Origin: Cryptomeria japonica
Lineage: Eukaryota; Streptophyta; Pinopsida; Cupressales; Cupressaceae
Reading direction: 5' to 3'
Assembly (NCBI RefSeq): GCF_030272615.1
Contig: NW_026728913.1
Coordinates: 107,501 to 127,500 of the forward strand
Length of the DNA stretch: 20,000 nucleotides
In this document: positions 1-8,848 of the stretch, piece by piece
Layout: each line of letters begins with the position of its first letter
Numbering within the stretch: position 1 is the first letter of the stretch
The notes under the pieces: generated by a model
What the model saw: the letters and a program-made list of their open reading frames with translations, nothing else
Told to the model about the DNA's origin: nothing
Database searches by the model: none
Made by a program: the position numbers and the translations under genes

Positions 1-7
1 GAGACTG

Positions 8-117
8 TGCACCGTGCACGCGACCGAGTAAGGCCACTCAGAGACATCCATTTCCCAGGCATATGCCCCCTACGCACTTTTGGTGGTGCACCCCGCACGA
101 ACAATCCCGCCTCGACC
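8..117. repeat. Direct repeat, copy 1 (period 318 bp)
   Basis: This 110-bp block recurs at 326-435 with an exact 318-bp offset and only a handful of substitutions. It starts with TGCACCGTGCACGCGACCGA and includes a CATTTCCCAGG(C/T)ATATGCCCC core. The sequence between the two copies (118-325) is not repeated. No gene is recognised here. If the inferred orientation is right, this lies in the 18S-proximal half of the 5' ETS on the minus strand. Confidence 0.85.
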
Positions 118-325
118 AGCCTGAACAATTCCCCTCTCGAAGGAAGGCCTCGGCCTTAATCGTCCACGACAAACAGCTCGACGAGGCATGAAGCACCCAC
201 GGGAGCCGGAGCATGACGATGCAGAGTCTCGGTTCACAGGAGCCTGGGAAGAACATCCCGTACGGAACCCTTTACCCGAAAACATCCGAACCGCACATGC
301 TCGCGACAGTCCTGCCGTTAGAGAA

Positions 326-435
326 TGCACCGTGCACGCGACCGAGTAAGGCCACTCAGAGACATCCATTTCCCAGGTATATGCCCCCTACGCACTTTTG
401 GTGGCGCAACTCGCACGAACAGTCCCACCTCGACC
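326..435. repeat. Direct repeat, copy 2 (period 318 bp)
   Basis: Second copy of the block at 8-117. Differences include CATATG to TATATG in the core and GGTGGTGCACC to GGTGGCGCAAC near the end. Similarity stops abruptly after CCTCGACC at 435, which gives a clear right boundary. Confidence 0.85.
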
Positions 436-1388
436 CCGTAAACAAGCTTTTTTGCCTCGAAGAGTTCGTCGGAGACGAAGAAGCAACCTTCAGTGCAAAC
501 GTAGCACTCTTTTGTGCAACCGCCCAAACAACGCCCCCTCTACCCTCTGTCGAAACACTCGGCATTGCTGCTCCCTAAGGTGAGCTTCTCCTCATAGGCA
601 ATTCCGCTCTTATCCGGTCACGTTTGTGTGCCCGAATTTCGCAAGGCAACCTCCATGGGACATGGAAAAGACTCGAGAAGAGAGCTCGCTCACGGGAGAG
701 AGAAGCCAAGGAGACCACGAGAGTGCTGAGAGTGGGACAGCGCTGAATAGGCGGGAGAAGCCTGCGCGTATAAACGGAGATATATATCCAATTGCAACGA
801 AGGAACGTGCCAAAGATCGAGAACAATGGCAGAAATGCTAGTAACGTGCACTTCGGGACCAACGCATCACCGGAAGACAACCGCCAAACATCGAAAGAGT
901 CGCGATGCTCCGCAACCTACGTGCAAAGCGGTCGCACACCGGGTAAGGGAGTGAGAGCCCCAAACATAGCTGGGCGAGGCGCTCACTCCGCTCTTTAATA
1001 TCTCGTTAATACCGCCAAGGAAATGGCACAAGCACACACACACAAGCATCCTCGGAAGAGGACAGTTCGAGTGACAGGTCAAATCCAAGAGTTCCGAAGA
1101 CTACCTCCAGGAACAATCGGGAACAAGACCGATTACAAGTCGTCGAGTCTGTTACTGGGCGAACACGAGATGCGCACAGGAAATCGATCAGCCCTCACAA
1201 TGGCCCAAGGCCAGAGATCGGACTGCTACGATTTACCCCAACAATCATCGTGCCACTCTTCGCAGAGAGGTGATAGACGCCAACGAGCCCGCGCATAGCA
1301 ATCGAGGTGTAAAAAGGGCGTTGAAGGCAGGAAGCCTGGACGAAAGAGGCTACGAGGTCACCTCGAAGCGGTCTAAGAATCGGGCGCA
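436..1388. other. Unique spacer, inferred 5' external transcribed spacer
   Basis: About 950 bp with no tandem repeat, no convincing coding region and no RNA gene that I recognise. Short open frames occur in several frames without a consistent protein character. A TATA-like run lies at 777-790 (GGAGATATATATCC) but lacks the GGGG that follows the inferred Pol I cores downstream. By position this would be 18S-proximal 5' ETS on the minus strand. That is inference, because the 18S 5' end is not in the window. Confidence 0.45.
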
Positions 1389-2122
1389 CTTGGGGCGACT
1401 ACCAGTGCCAACCCCTTATCCCGCGGTGCGTCCGACACACAGAAATTTCCAAGGCGGCCAAGGAGCCTCCCCGCATAGCAATCGGGGTGTGAGGTTACGG
1501 ATGCAGCATTGATAGCAATCGAGGTGTGAGGCGAAGGATGCAGAAGTGAGAGCCGAGGGATGTAGCAGAGATAGCAATCGGGGTGTGTGATGCAGAAGAG
1601 ATAGCAATCGAGGTGTGCGGTGGGAAGGGCCCAGCAGCCAGAATGCATGAAGCGACGGATGAAGCAGTGATGACAACCGGGCTGTGAGGAGAGGAGGGAT
1701 GCAGCCAAGAAAGCAATCAGGGCTCGAGGCAAGGGATGCATCAAGGATAGCAATCATGTTGTGAGGCGAGATTCCAAAGGCTAAACGTGAGAGGCTGCAG
1801 GGTCGACTCAGAGAGGTCTATGCATGTGAGAGGCTGAAAGCAAGGTCGACTCGGAGCGGTCTATGCATCGGGCGCGCTTGGGGCGACTACCAGTGCCAAC
1901 CCCTTATCCCGCGACGCGTCCGACAAAGAGAACGTTCCAAGGCGGCAGAGGAGGTTACCAGCCGAAGGATGCAGTAGCAATAACAGGTATAGTTCCGCGG
2001 CGGCCGAGAAGACTCACCGCATAGGAATCGGGATGCGAGGCGAGGGATGCGGCGGGAAGGCCCCGACGGCTAAACGGAAGAGGCTGCAGGGCCGCCTCGG
2101 AATGGTCCAAGCATCGGATGCG
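1389..2122. repeat. Degenerate and rearranged edge of the 188-bp array
   Basis: Recognisable pieces of the 188-bp unit appear here out of regular phase. The block CTTGGGGCGACTACCAGTGC begins at 1389 and again at 1877 (488 bp apart), then at 2123 in altered form (246 bp further). Between 1470 and 1760 the short element ATAGCAATCGGGGTG, with variants, is reiterated at irregular 28-40-bp or longer spacing, together with GGATGCAG-like pieces. This looks like the old, decayed edge of the tandem array. Confidence 0.75.
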
Positions 2123-5100
2123 ATTGGGACGACTACCAGTGCCAACCCCTTATCCCGCGATGCGTCCGATACACAGATAGTTCCAAGGCGGCCGAGGAGC
2201 CTCACCGCATATCAATCGGGGTGCGAGGCGAGGGATGGGGCGGGAAGGCCCCAACGGCTAGACGGAAGAGGCTTCAGGGCCACCTCGGAATGGTCCAAGC
2301 ATCGGACGCGCTTGGGGCGACTGCCAGTGCCAACCCCTTATCCCGCGATGCGTCCGATACACAGATGGTTCCAAGGCGGCCGAGGAGCCTCACCGCATAG
2401 CAATCGGGGGTGCGAGGCGAGGGATGGGGCGGGAAGGCCCCAACGGCTAGACGGAAGAGGCTTCAGGGCCGCCTAGGAATGGTCCAAGCATCGGACACGC
2501 TTGGGGCGACTACCAGTGACAGCCCCCTATCCCGCGATGCGTCCGATACGAAGATGGTTCCAAGGCGGCCGAGGAGCCTCACCGCATAGCAATCGGGGTG
2601 CGAGGTGGGGGATGCGGCGAGATGGCCCCAACGGCTAGACGGAAGAGGCCACAGGGCCGCGTCGGAATAGTCCAAGCATCGGACGCGCTTGGGGCGACTA
2701 CCAGTGACAACCCCTTATCCCGCGATGCGTCCGATACGAAGATAGTTCCAAGGCGGCCGAGGAGCCTCACCGCATAGCAATCGGGGTGCGAGGTGGGGGA
2801 TGCGGCGAGATGGCCCCAACGGCTAGACGGAAGAGGCTGCAGGGCCGCCTCGGAATAGTCCAAGCATCGGACGCGCTTGGGGCCACTACCAGTGACAACC
2901 CCTTATCCCGCGATGCGTCCGATACGAAGATAGTTCCAAGGCGGCCGAAGAGCCTCACCGCATAGCAATCGGGGTGCGAGGTGGGGGATGCGGCGAGATG
3001 GCCCCAACGGCTAGACGGAAGAGGCCACAGGGCCGCCTCGGAATAGTCCAAGCATCGGACGCGCTTGGGGCGACTACCAGTGACAACCCCTTATCCAGCG
3101 ATGCGTCCGATACGAAGATAGTTCCCAGGCGGCCGAGGAGCCTCACCGCATAGCAATCGGGGTGCGAGGCGAGGGATGCGGCGAGATGGCCCCAAAGGCT
3201 AGACGGAAGAGGCTGCAGGGCTGCCTCGGAATAGTCCAAGCATCGGACGCGCTTGGGGCGACTACCACTGCCAACCCCTTATCCCGCGATGCGTCCGATA
3301 CACAGATAGTTCCGAGGCGGCCGAGGAGGTGGGGGATGCAGCGAGATGGCCCCAACGGCTAGACGGAAGAGGCTGCAGGGCCGCCTCGGAATAGTCCAAG
3401 CATCGGACGCGCTTGGGGCGACTACCAGTGACAACCCCTTATCCCGCGATGCGTCCGATACACAGATAGTTCCGAGGCGGCCAAGGAGCCTCACCGCATA
3501 GCAATCGTGGTGCGAGGTGGGGGATGCGGCGAGATGGCCCCAACGGCTAGACGGAAGAGGCTGCAGGGCCGCCTCGGAATGGTCCAAGCATCGGATGCGC
3601 TTGGGGCGACTACCACTGCCAACCCCTTATCCCGCGATGCGTCCGATACACAGATAGTTCCAAGGCGGCCGAGGAGCCTCACAGCATAGCAATCAGGGTG
3701 CGAGGCGAGGGATGCGGCGAGAAAGCCCCAACGGCTAGAGGGAAGAGGCTTCAGGTCCGCCTCGGAATGGTCCAAGCATCGGACGCGCTTGGGGCGACTA
3801 CCAGTGACAACCCCTTATCCCGCGACGCGTCCGATACACAGATAGTTCCAAGGCGGCCGAGGAGCCTCACCGCATAGCAATCGGGGTGCGAGGCGAGGGA
3901 TGCGGCGAGAAGGACCCAACGGCTACACGGAAGAGGCTTCGGGGCCGCCTCGGAATGGTCCAAGCATCGGACGCGCTTGGGGCGACTACCAGTGACAACC
4001 CCTTATCCCGCGACGCGTCCGATACACAGATAGTTCCAAGGCGGCCGAGGAGCCTCACCGCATAGCAATCGGGGTGCGAGGCGAGGGATGCGGCGAGAAG
4101 GACCCAACGGCTAGACGGAAGAGGCTTCGGGGCCGCCTCGGAATGGTCCAAGCATCGGACGCGCTTGGGGCGACTACCAGTGACAACCCCTTATCCCGCG
4201 ACGCGTCCGATACACAGATAGTTCCAAGGCGGCCGAGGAGCCTCACCGCATAGCAATCGGGGTGCGAGGCGAGGGATGCGGCGAGAAGGACCCAACGGCT
4301 AGACGGAAGAGGCTTCGGGTCCGCCTCGGAATGGTCCAAGCATCGGACGCGCTTGGGGCGACTACCAGTGACAACCCCTTATCCCGCGACGCGTCCGATA
4401 CACAGATAGTTCCAAGGCGGCCGAGGAGCCTCACCGCATAGCAATCGGGGTGCGAGGCGAGGGATGCGGCGAGAAGGACCCAACGGCTAGACGGAAGAGG
4501 CTTCGGGTCCGCCTCGGAATGGTCCAAGCATCGGACGCGCTTGGGGCGACTACCAGTGACAACCCCTTATCCCGCGACGCGTCCGATACACAGATAGTTC
4601 CAAGGCGGCCGAGGAGCCTCACCGCATAGCAATCGGGGTGCGAGGCGAGGGATGCGGCGAGAAGGACCCAACGGCTAGACGGAAGAGGCTTCGGGTCCGC
4701 CTCGGAATGGTCCAAGCATCGGACGCGCTTGGGGCGACTACCAGTGACAACCCCTTATCCCGCGACGCGTCCGATACACAGATAGTTCTGAGGCGGCCGA
4801 GGAGCCTCACCGCATAGCAATCGGGGTGCGAGGCGAAGGATGCGGCGAGAAGGACCCAACGGCTAGACGGAAGAGGCTTCGGGTCCGCCTCGGAATGGTC
4901 CAAGCATCGGACGCGCTTGGGGCGACTACCAGTGACAACCCCTTATCCCGCGACGCGTCCGATACACAGATAGTTCCAAGGCGGCCGAGGAGCCTCACCG
5001 CATAGCAATCGGGGTGCGAGGCGAGGGATGCGGCGAGAAGGACCCAACGGCTAGACGGAAGAGGCTTCAGGGCCGCCTCGGAATGGTCCAAGCATCGAAC

Positions 5101-5953
5101 GCGCTTGGGGCGACTACCAGTGACAACCCCTTATCCCGCGACGCGTCCGATACACAGATAGTTCCGAGGCGGCCGAGGAGCCTCACCGCATAGCAATCGG
5201 GGTGCGAGGCGAGGGATGCGGCGAGAAGGACCCAACGGCTAGACGGAAGAGGCTTCAGGGCCGCCTCGGAATGGTCCAAGCATCGGACGCGCTTGGGGCG
5301 ACTACCAGTGACAACCCCTTATCCCGCGACGCGTCCGATACACAGATAGTTCCGAGGCGGCCGAGGAGCCTCACCGCATAGCAATCGGGGTGCGAGGCGA
5401 GGGATGCGGCGAGAAGGACCCAACGGCTAGACGGAAGAGGCTTCAGGGCCGCCTCGGAATGGTCCAAGCATCGGACGCGCTTGGGGCGACTACCAATGAC
5501 AACCCCTTATCCCGCGACGCGTCCGATACACAGATAGTTCCGAGGCGGCCGAGGAGCCTCACCGCATAGCAATCGGGGTGCGAGGCGAGGGATGCGGCGA
5601 GAAGGACCCAACGGCTAGACGGAAGAGGCTTCAGGGCCGCCTCGGAATGGTCCAAGCATCGGACGCGCTTGGGGCGACTACCAGTGACAACCCCTTATCC
5701 CGCGACGCGTCCGATACACAGATAGTTCCGAGGCGGCCGAGGAGCCTCACCGCATAGCAATCGGGGTGCGAGGCGAGGGATGCGGCGAGAAGGACCCAAC
5801 GGCTAGACGGAAGAGGCTTCAGGGCCGCCTCGGAATGGTCCAAGCATCGGACGCGCTTGGGGCGACTACCGTTGCCAACCCCTTATCCCGCGATGCGTCT
5901 GATACACAGATAGTTCCGAGGCGGCCGAGGAGCCTCACCGCATAGCAATCGGG
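2123..5953. repeat. 188-bp tandem repeat array (inferred 5' ETS subrepeats)
   Basis: The landmark CTTGGGGCGACTACCAGTGA recurs, with variants, at 2123, 2311, 2500, 2688, 2876, 3064, 3252, 3412, 3600, 3788, 3976, 4164, 4352, 4540, 4728, 4916, 5104, 5292, 5480, 5668 and 5856. The period is 188 bp except one 189-bp and one 160-bp step. Each unit carries GCGAYGCGTCCGATACACAG, GCATAGCAATCGGGGTGCG and ACGGCTAGACGGAAGAGG. Copies from 3788 to 5668 are nearly identical and carry GACGCGTCC (an MluI site). Flanking copies carry GATGCGTCC and more substitutions. The 70-94-codon minus-strand frames inside the units are repeat artefacts. The array lies on the transcribed side of the inferred Pol I promoters, hence ETS subrepeats. 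Confidence 0.9.
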
Positions 5954-6200
5954 TTGCGAGGCAGATTATTGGGAAGGGAACCCCCTGGGATGCGGCTCAA
6001 GCAGTGCCCAAAGGGACTGGAATGCGGAATCACATCGAGAGACCCAAATGCTATACGAGGGCTCAAATCGAATTATCGATTTGGCCACGACATGGACGCA
6101 TCGGAACGACTACCTTTGCCGAACCACTCGCAATTGCATCCATACCGAAACCAATAGACATTTCCGTTAGAGCCCTCGCATAGCATTCGGGAATCTCGCA
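5954..6200. other. Spacer between the 188-bp array and the 18S-proximal promoter
   Basis: Short single-copy stretch holding diverged forms of blocks seen in the array and in the promoter units: CCCAAATGCTATACGAGGGC near 6043, CGGAACGACTACCTTTGCCG near 6102, and GCATAGCATTCGGGAATCTC near 6178. It looks like an ancestral, unamplified version of the module from which the 188-bp repeat arose. No gene is seen. Confidence 0.55.
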
Positions 6201-6290
6201 TGCCCCTCTAAATCGACCAATGCTGGCGCTCAATGAAAATCCGAGCGCTACCACCGTTCGAGCGCCAGCATTGGTCGAGTTAGAGGGGCA
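6201..6290 (-). other. Near-perfect 30-bp inverted repeat downstream of promoter copy 1
   Basis: The left arm (6201-6230) begins TGCCCCTCTAAATCGACCAA and the right arm (6261-6290) ends TTGGTCGAGTTAGAGGGGCA. The arms pair at 29 of 30 positions around a 30-nt loop. On the minus strand the hairpin starts 27 bp past the GGGG of the promoter core, so it would sit at the extreme 5' end of the pre-rRNA. Copies 2 and 3 have weaker hairpins in the same place. A role in initiation, early processing or 5'-end stability is inference. Confidence 0.85.
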
Positions 6291-6314
6291 CGGGGGAGAA
6301 TGCTCCAGTCAACA

Positions 6315-6346
6315 CCTCCCCTATATAAGTTATTTGTCCGATTCTC
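6315..6346 (-). promoter_or_regulatory. Putative Pol I promoter copy 1 (most 18S-proximal)
   Basis: The minus strand reads TATATAGGGGAGG (core at 6318-6327 in + coordinates), matching the plant Pol I initiation pattern TATA-TA-GGGG. Upstream of the core on the minus strand is the block CGGACAAATA, shared with the other copies. As the copy closest to the inferred 18S gene it is the best candidate for the gene promoter, with the remaining copies as spacer promoters. A long hairpin follows at 6201-6290. Confidence 0.7.
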
Positions 6347-6686
6347 GCACAACCGTAGTCTGCCTCGTCGAATCAAACAACGGTCCCAGATTCCGACTTC
6401 CGTTCCGTAGAGACCCAAAAGCTAGATGGAGGCTCGCAAGAAAGAGAGTCGGCGCATAGCAATCGGGTTTCTCGAACGTTTAGGGACCGAGCTCACTTGC
6501 GGATAGGGCAAAATCCGCCAAGCAACCCAAAAGCTAGACGGGGGCTCGAATCGAATCGCCTAGGCGGCCACAACAACGACGTGTTGGATCGACTACCAGT
6601 GCCAAACCATTCAGCAAGACTAGTCTGTGTCGAGGCCGGATAGAGATTCTCAGAGAGCGCCCGCATAGCATTTAGGAGACCTGCCG

Positions 6687-6781
6687 CGTCCCTCACACTC
6701 GACAAATGGTGGTGCACGTTTATAAATCCGAGCGATCCCAACCCTTTCAAGCACCAACATCGGTCGAGATAGAGGGGCACG
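6687..6781 (-). other. Imperfect hairpin downstream of promoter copy 2
   Basis: Arms 6687-6715 and 6751-6781 align as an imperfect inverted repeat, with GGTGC at one arm tip and GCACC at the other, and a CTCGAC/GTCGAG core. It occupies the same place relative to the promoter as the strong inverted repeat of copy 1, ending 26 bp from the GGGG core. The primary sequence differs considerably from copy 1 while the fold is kept. Confidence 0.6.
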
Positions 6782-6804
6782 GAGGGGGCTGCGTGAGACA
6801 ACAC

Positions 6805-6836
6805 AGTCCCCTATATAAGTTATTTGTCCGATTCTC
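6805..6836 (-). promoter_or_regulatory. Putative Pol I spacer promoter copy 2
   Basis: The core TATATAGGGG on the minus strand occupies 6808-6817, with the shared upstream block CGGACAAATAACTTATATAG. It differs from the other copies just downstream of the core, reading GGGGACTGTG instead of GGGGAGGTGT. It lies 490 bp from copy 1. Confidence 0.65.
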
Positions 6837-7125
6837 ACACATCCGAAGAATGGTCATCAAATCGGACAACAGCCCAAACTTCCGACTTCCGTCCCAGAAA
6901 GCCCAAGAGCTATCTAAAACGTTCATGGCCGGAACTCGATCGCGGCTATACCAGTCCGCCAAGCAACCCAAAAGCTAGACTGGAGCTCTAGTCGAATCAC
7001 CTCTGTGGCCATTGCAAGGACGTGTTGGAGCGACTACCATTGCCGAACCATTCCGCAGGTCGAGTCCATACCAAGGCCGCATAGAGATTCACGATGAGCT
7101 CCTGCATAGCAATCAGGAGACTTGC

Positions 7126-7221
7126 CGTGTCCATCACAATCGATAAATCCTGGTGCAAGATTTTTGCATCCGAGCGCTCCAACCAGTCGAGCACCAGCAT
7201 CAATCGACATAAACGGGCACG
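7126..7221 (-). other. Imperfect hairpin downstream of promoter copy 3
   Basis: Arms 7126-7156 and 7191-7221 pair at about 21 of 31 positions, with strong ends (CGTG/CACG and TGGTGC/GCACCA) and a TCGAT/ATCGA centre. The hairpin ends 27 bp from the GGGG core of promoter copy 3, matching the layout of copies 1 and 2. Confidence 0.55.
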
Positions 7222-7245
7222 GGGGGAGGATGCTCGAGAACACTA

Positions 7246-7277
7246 CCTCCCCTATATAAGTTATTTGTCCGATTCTC
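7246..7277 (-). promoter_or_regulatory. Putative Pol I spacer promoter copy 3
   Basis: The core TATATAGGGGAGG on the minus strand is at 7249-7258 with the conserved upstream GGACAAATAACTTATATAG. It lies 441 bp from copy 2 and 545 bp from copy 4. Copies 1-3 share AACTTATATA, whereas copies 4-13 read AGCTTATATA or AGCTTTATATA. This separates the set into two subfamilies. Confidence 0.65.
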
Positions 7278-7379
7278 AAGCAGCCGAAGTCTGGTCATCG
7301 AATCGGGTCAAAGACCACAACTTCCGACTTTACCCACAATGCAAGTCATCGAATCGAACATCGGCCCCCGAGTCGGACT

Positions 7380-7700
7380 CCATGCGTATGTCAGGTCATC
7401 GGACCCAAATTCCGCCTTCCTGCGCATGGCGGGCCATCAATATCAACTCGGTCATCGGACCCAAACTCCGCCTTTTTGCGTATGGCACGCCTTCAAATCG
7501 GTCATCGGACCCAAATTCCGCCTTCCTGTGCATGGCGGGCCTTCAACATCAACTCGGTCATCGGACCCAAATTCCGCCTTTCTGCGCATGGCACGCCATC
7601 AACTCGGTCATCGGACCCAAATTCCGCCTTCCTGCGCATGGCAGGTCATCGGACACAAATTCAGACCTCGCCAATATGCCTACGTATCGAATCGGTCATC
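7380..7700. repeat. ~50-57-bp tandem repeats upstream of promoter copy 3
   Basis: The block GGTCATCGGACCCAAATTCC, with small changes, recurs at roughly 7394, 7450, 7500, 7555, 7605, 7645 and 7694. It is followed in most cases by GCCTTCCTGCGCATGGC. The same element appears in each 311-bp unit to the right. In the inferred direction it lies upstream of promoters, so it may be an enhancer-like spacer repeat; that role is analogy only. Open frames across it have no protein-like character. Confidence 0.75.
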
Positions 7701-7790
7701 GGACCCAACTTCCGACTTCATCCATACTGTAGGGTCTTTGAGGTTGGCGCGGTGCGCTCAACCCAGGGAGTCGACCCATCGAAGCATACA

Positions 7791-7822
7791 CCTCCCCTAT
7801 ATAAGCTATTTGTCCGATTCCC
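7791..7822 (-). promoter_or_regulatory. Putative Pol I spacer promoter copy 4
   Basis: Minus-strand core TATATAGGGGAGG at 7794-7803, with the upstream block CGGACAAATAGCTTATATAG. It is followed on the minus strand by GTCGACTCCC and a short GGTTG/CAACC stem-loop in place of the long hairpin of copies 1-3. Confidence 0.65.
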
Positions 7823-8101
7823 ACACCTGTGTAGTTTGCACCTCTGACCAGGACATCGACCCCAACTTCCGAACTCGACTGCAACGACGGCACCAGCGCC
7901 TTGGTGCGCACCTTGCGACGCACAGTCCCAACATTCGCCTTCCTGCACATGGCAGGTCATCGGACCCAAATTCCGACCTCGCGAGTATGCCTACATATCG
8001 AATCGGTCATCGGACCCAACTTCCGACTTCATCCATACCGTAGGGTCTTTGAGGTTGGCGCGGTGCGCTCAACCCGGGGAGTCGACCCAACGAAGCATAC
8101 A

Positions 8102-8133
8102 CCTCCCCTATATAAGCTATTTGTCCGATTCCC
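8102..8133 (-). promoter_or_regulatory. Putative Pol I spacer promoter copy 5
   Basis: Core at 8105-8114, identical to copy 4 across the promoter block and 311 bp away from it. Confidence 0.65.
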
Positions 8134-8412
8134 ACACCTGTGTAGTTTGCACCTCCGATCAAGACATCGACCCCAACTTCCGAACTCGCCTCCAACGACC
8201 GAACCAGCGCCTTGGTGCGCACCTTGCAACGCACAGTGCCAACATTCGCCTTCCTGCACGTGGCAGGTCATCGGACCCAAATTCCGACCTCGCGAGTATG
8301 CCTACATATCGAATCGGTCATCGGACCCAACTTCCGACTTCATCCATACCGTAGGGTCTTTGAGGTTGGCGCGGTGCGCTCAACCCGGGGAGTCGACCCA
8401 ACGAAGCATACA

Positions 8413-8444
8413 CCTCCCCTATATAAGCTATTTGTCCGATTCCC
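8413..8444 (-). promoter_or_regulatory. Putative Pol I spacer promoter copy 6
   Basis: Core at 8416-8425, identical to copies 4 and 5 across the block, again at 311-bp spacing. Confidence 0.65.
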
Positions 8445-8723
8445 ACACCTGTGTAGCTTGCACCTCCGATCAGGACATCGACCCCAACTTCCGAACTCGA
8501 CTAAAAAGACCGCACCAGCGCCTTGGTGTGCACCTTGCAACGCACAGTGTCAACATTCGCCTTCCTGCACATGGCAGGTCATCGGACCCAAATTCCGACC
8601 TCATGAGCATACCTACTAATCGAATCGGTCATCGGACCCAACTTCCGACTTCATCCATACCGTAGGGTCTTTGAGGTTGGCGCGGTGCGCTCAACCTGGG
8701 GAGTCGACCCATCGAAGCATACA

Positions 8724-8755
8724 CCTCCCCTATATAAGCTATTTGTCCGATTCCG
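8724..8755 (-). promoter_or_regulatory. Putative Pol I spacer promoter copy 7
   Basis: Core at 8727-8736. It is the last copy of the 311-bp series. The distance to copy 8 is 897 bp because the 52-bp minisatellite lies between them. It reads GATTCCGACACC where copies 4-6 read GATTCCCACACC, outside the core. Confidence 0.65.
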
Positions 8756-8848
8756 ACACCTGTGTAGTTTGCACCTCCGCTCAGGACATCGACCCCAACT
8801 TCCGAACTCGCCTGCAACGACCGAACCAGCGCCTTGGTGCGCACCAAA

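Larger units (their letters stand above)
7646..8835. repeat. 311-bp promoter-containing repeats (four units)
   Basis: Four units with promoter cores at exactly 311-bp spacing (7794, 8105, 8416, 8727). Each holds two ATCGGACCCAAATTCCGACC-like elements, a CCATACCGTAGGGTCTTTGA block, a short stem-loop (GGTTGGCGC..GCGCTCAACC), the promoter block, and CAGGACATCGACCCCAACTT. The 311-bp spacing is close to twice the 157-bp spacing seen further right. Confidence 0.85.

Noticed and set aside
767-790. Possible additional promoter (TATAAACGGAGATATATATCC region)
   Set aside because: Contains TATA-like runs but lacks the GGGG core and the conserved CGGACAAATA flank.
2579-5843. Series of 70-94-codon minus-strand frames resembling a repeated small gene family
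   Set aside because: One frame per 188-bp unit is produced by the repeat itself; neighbouring frames overlap and there is no sign of codon-level constraint.
2123-5953. CRISPR-like array or centromeric satellite
   Set aside because: The whole 188-bp unit is repeated with no unique spacers, and the array is linked to 5S and Pol I-like promoters, so ETS subrepeats fit better.
7094-8665. 212-, 234- and 254-codon plus-strand frames across the promoter repeats
   Set aside because: They read through the repeated promoter blocks and upstream repeats; no start context, domain or consistent frame between units.
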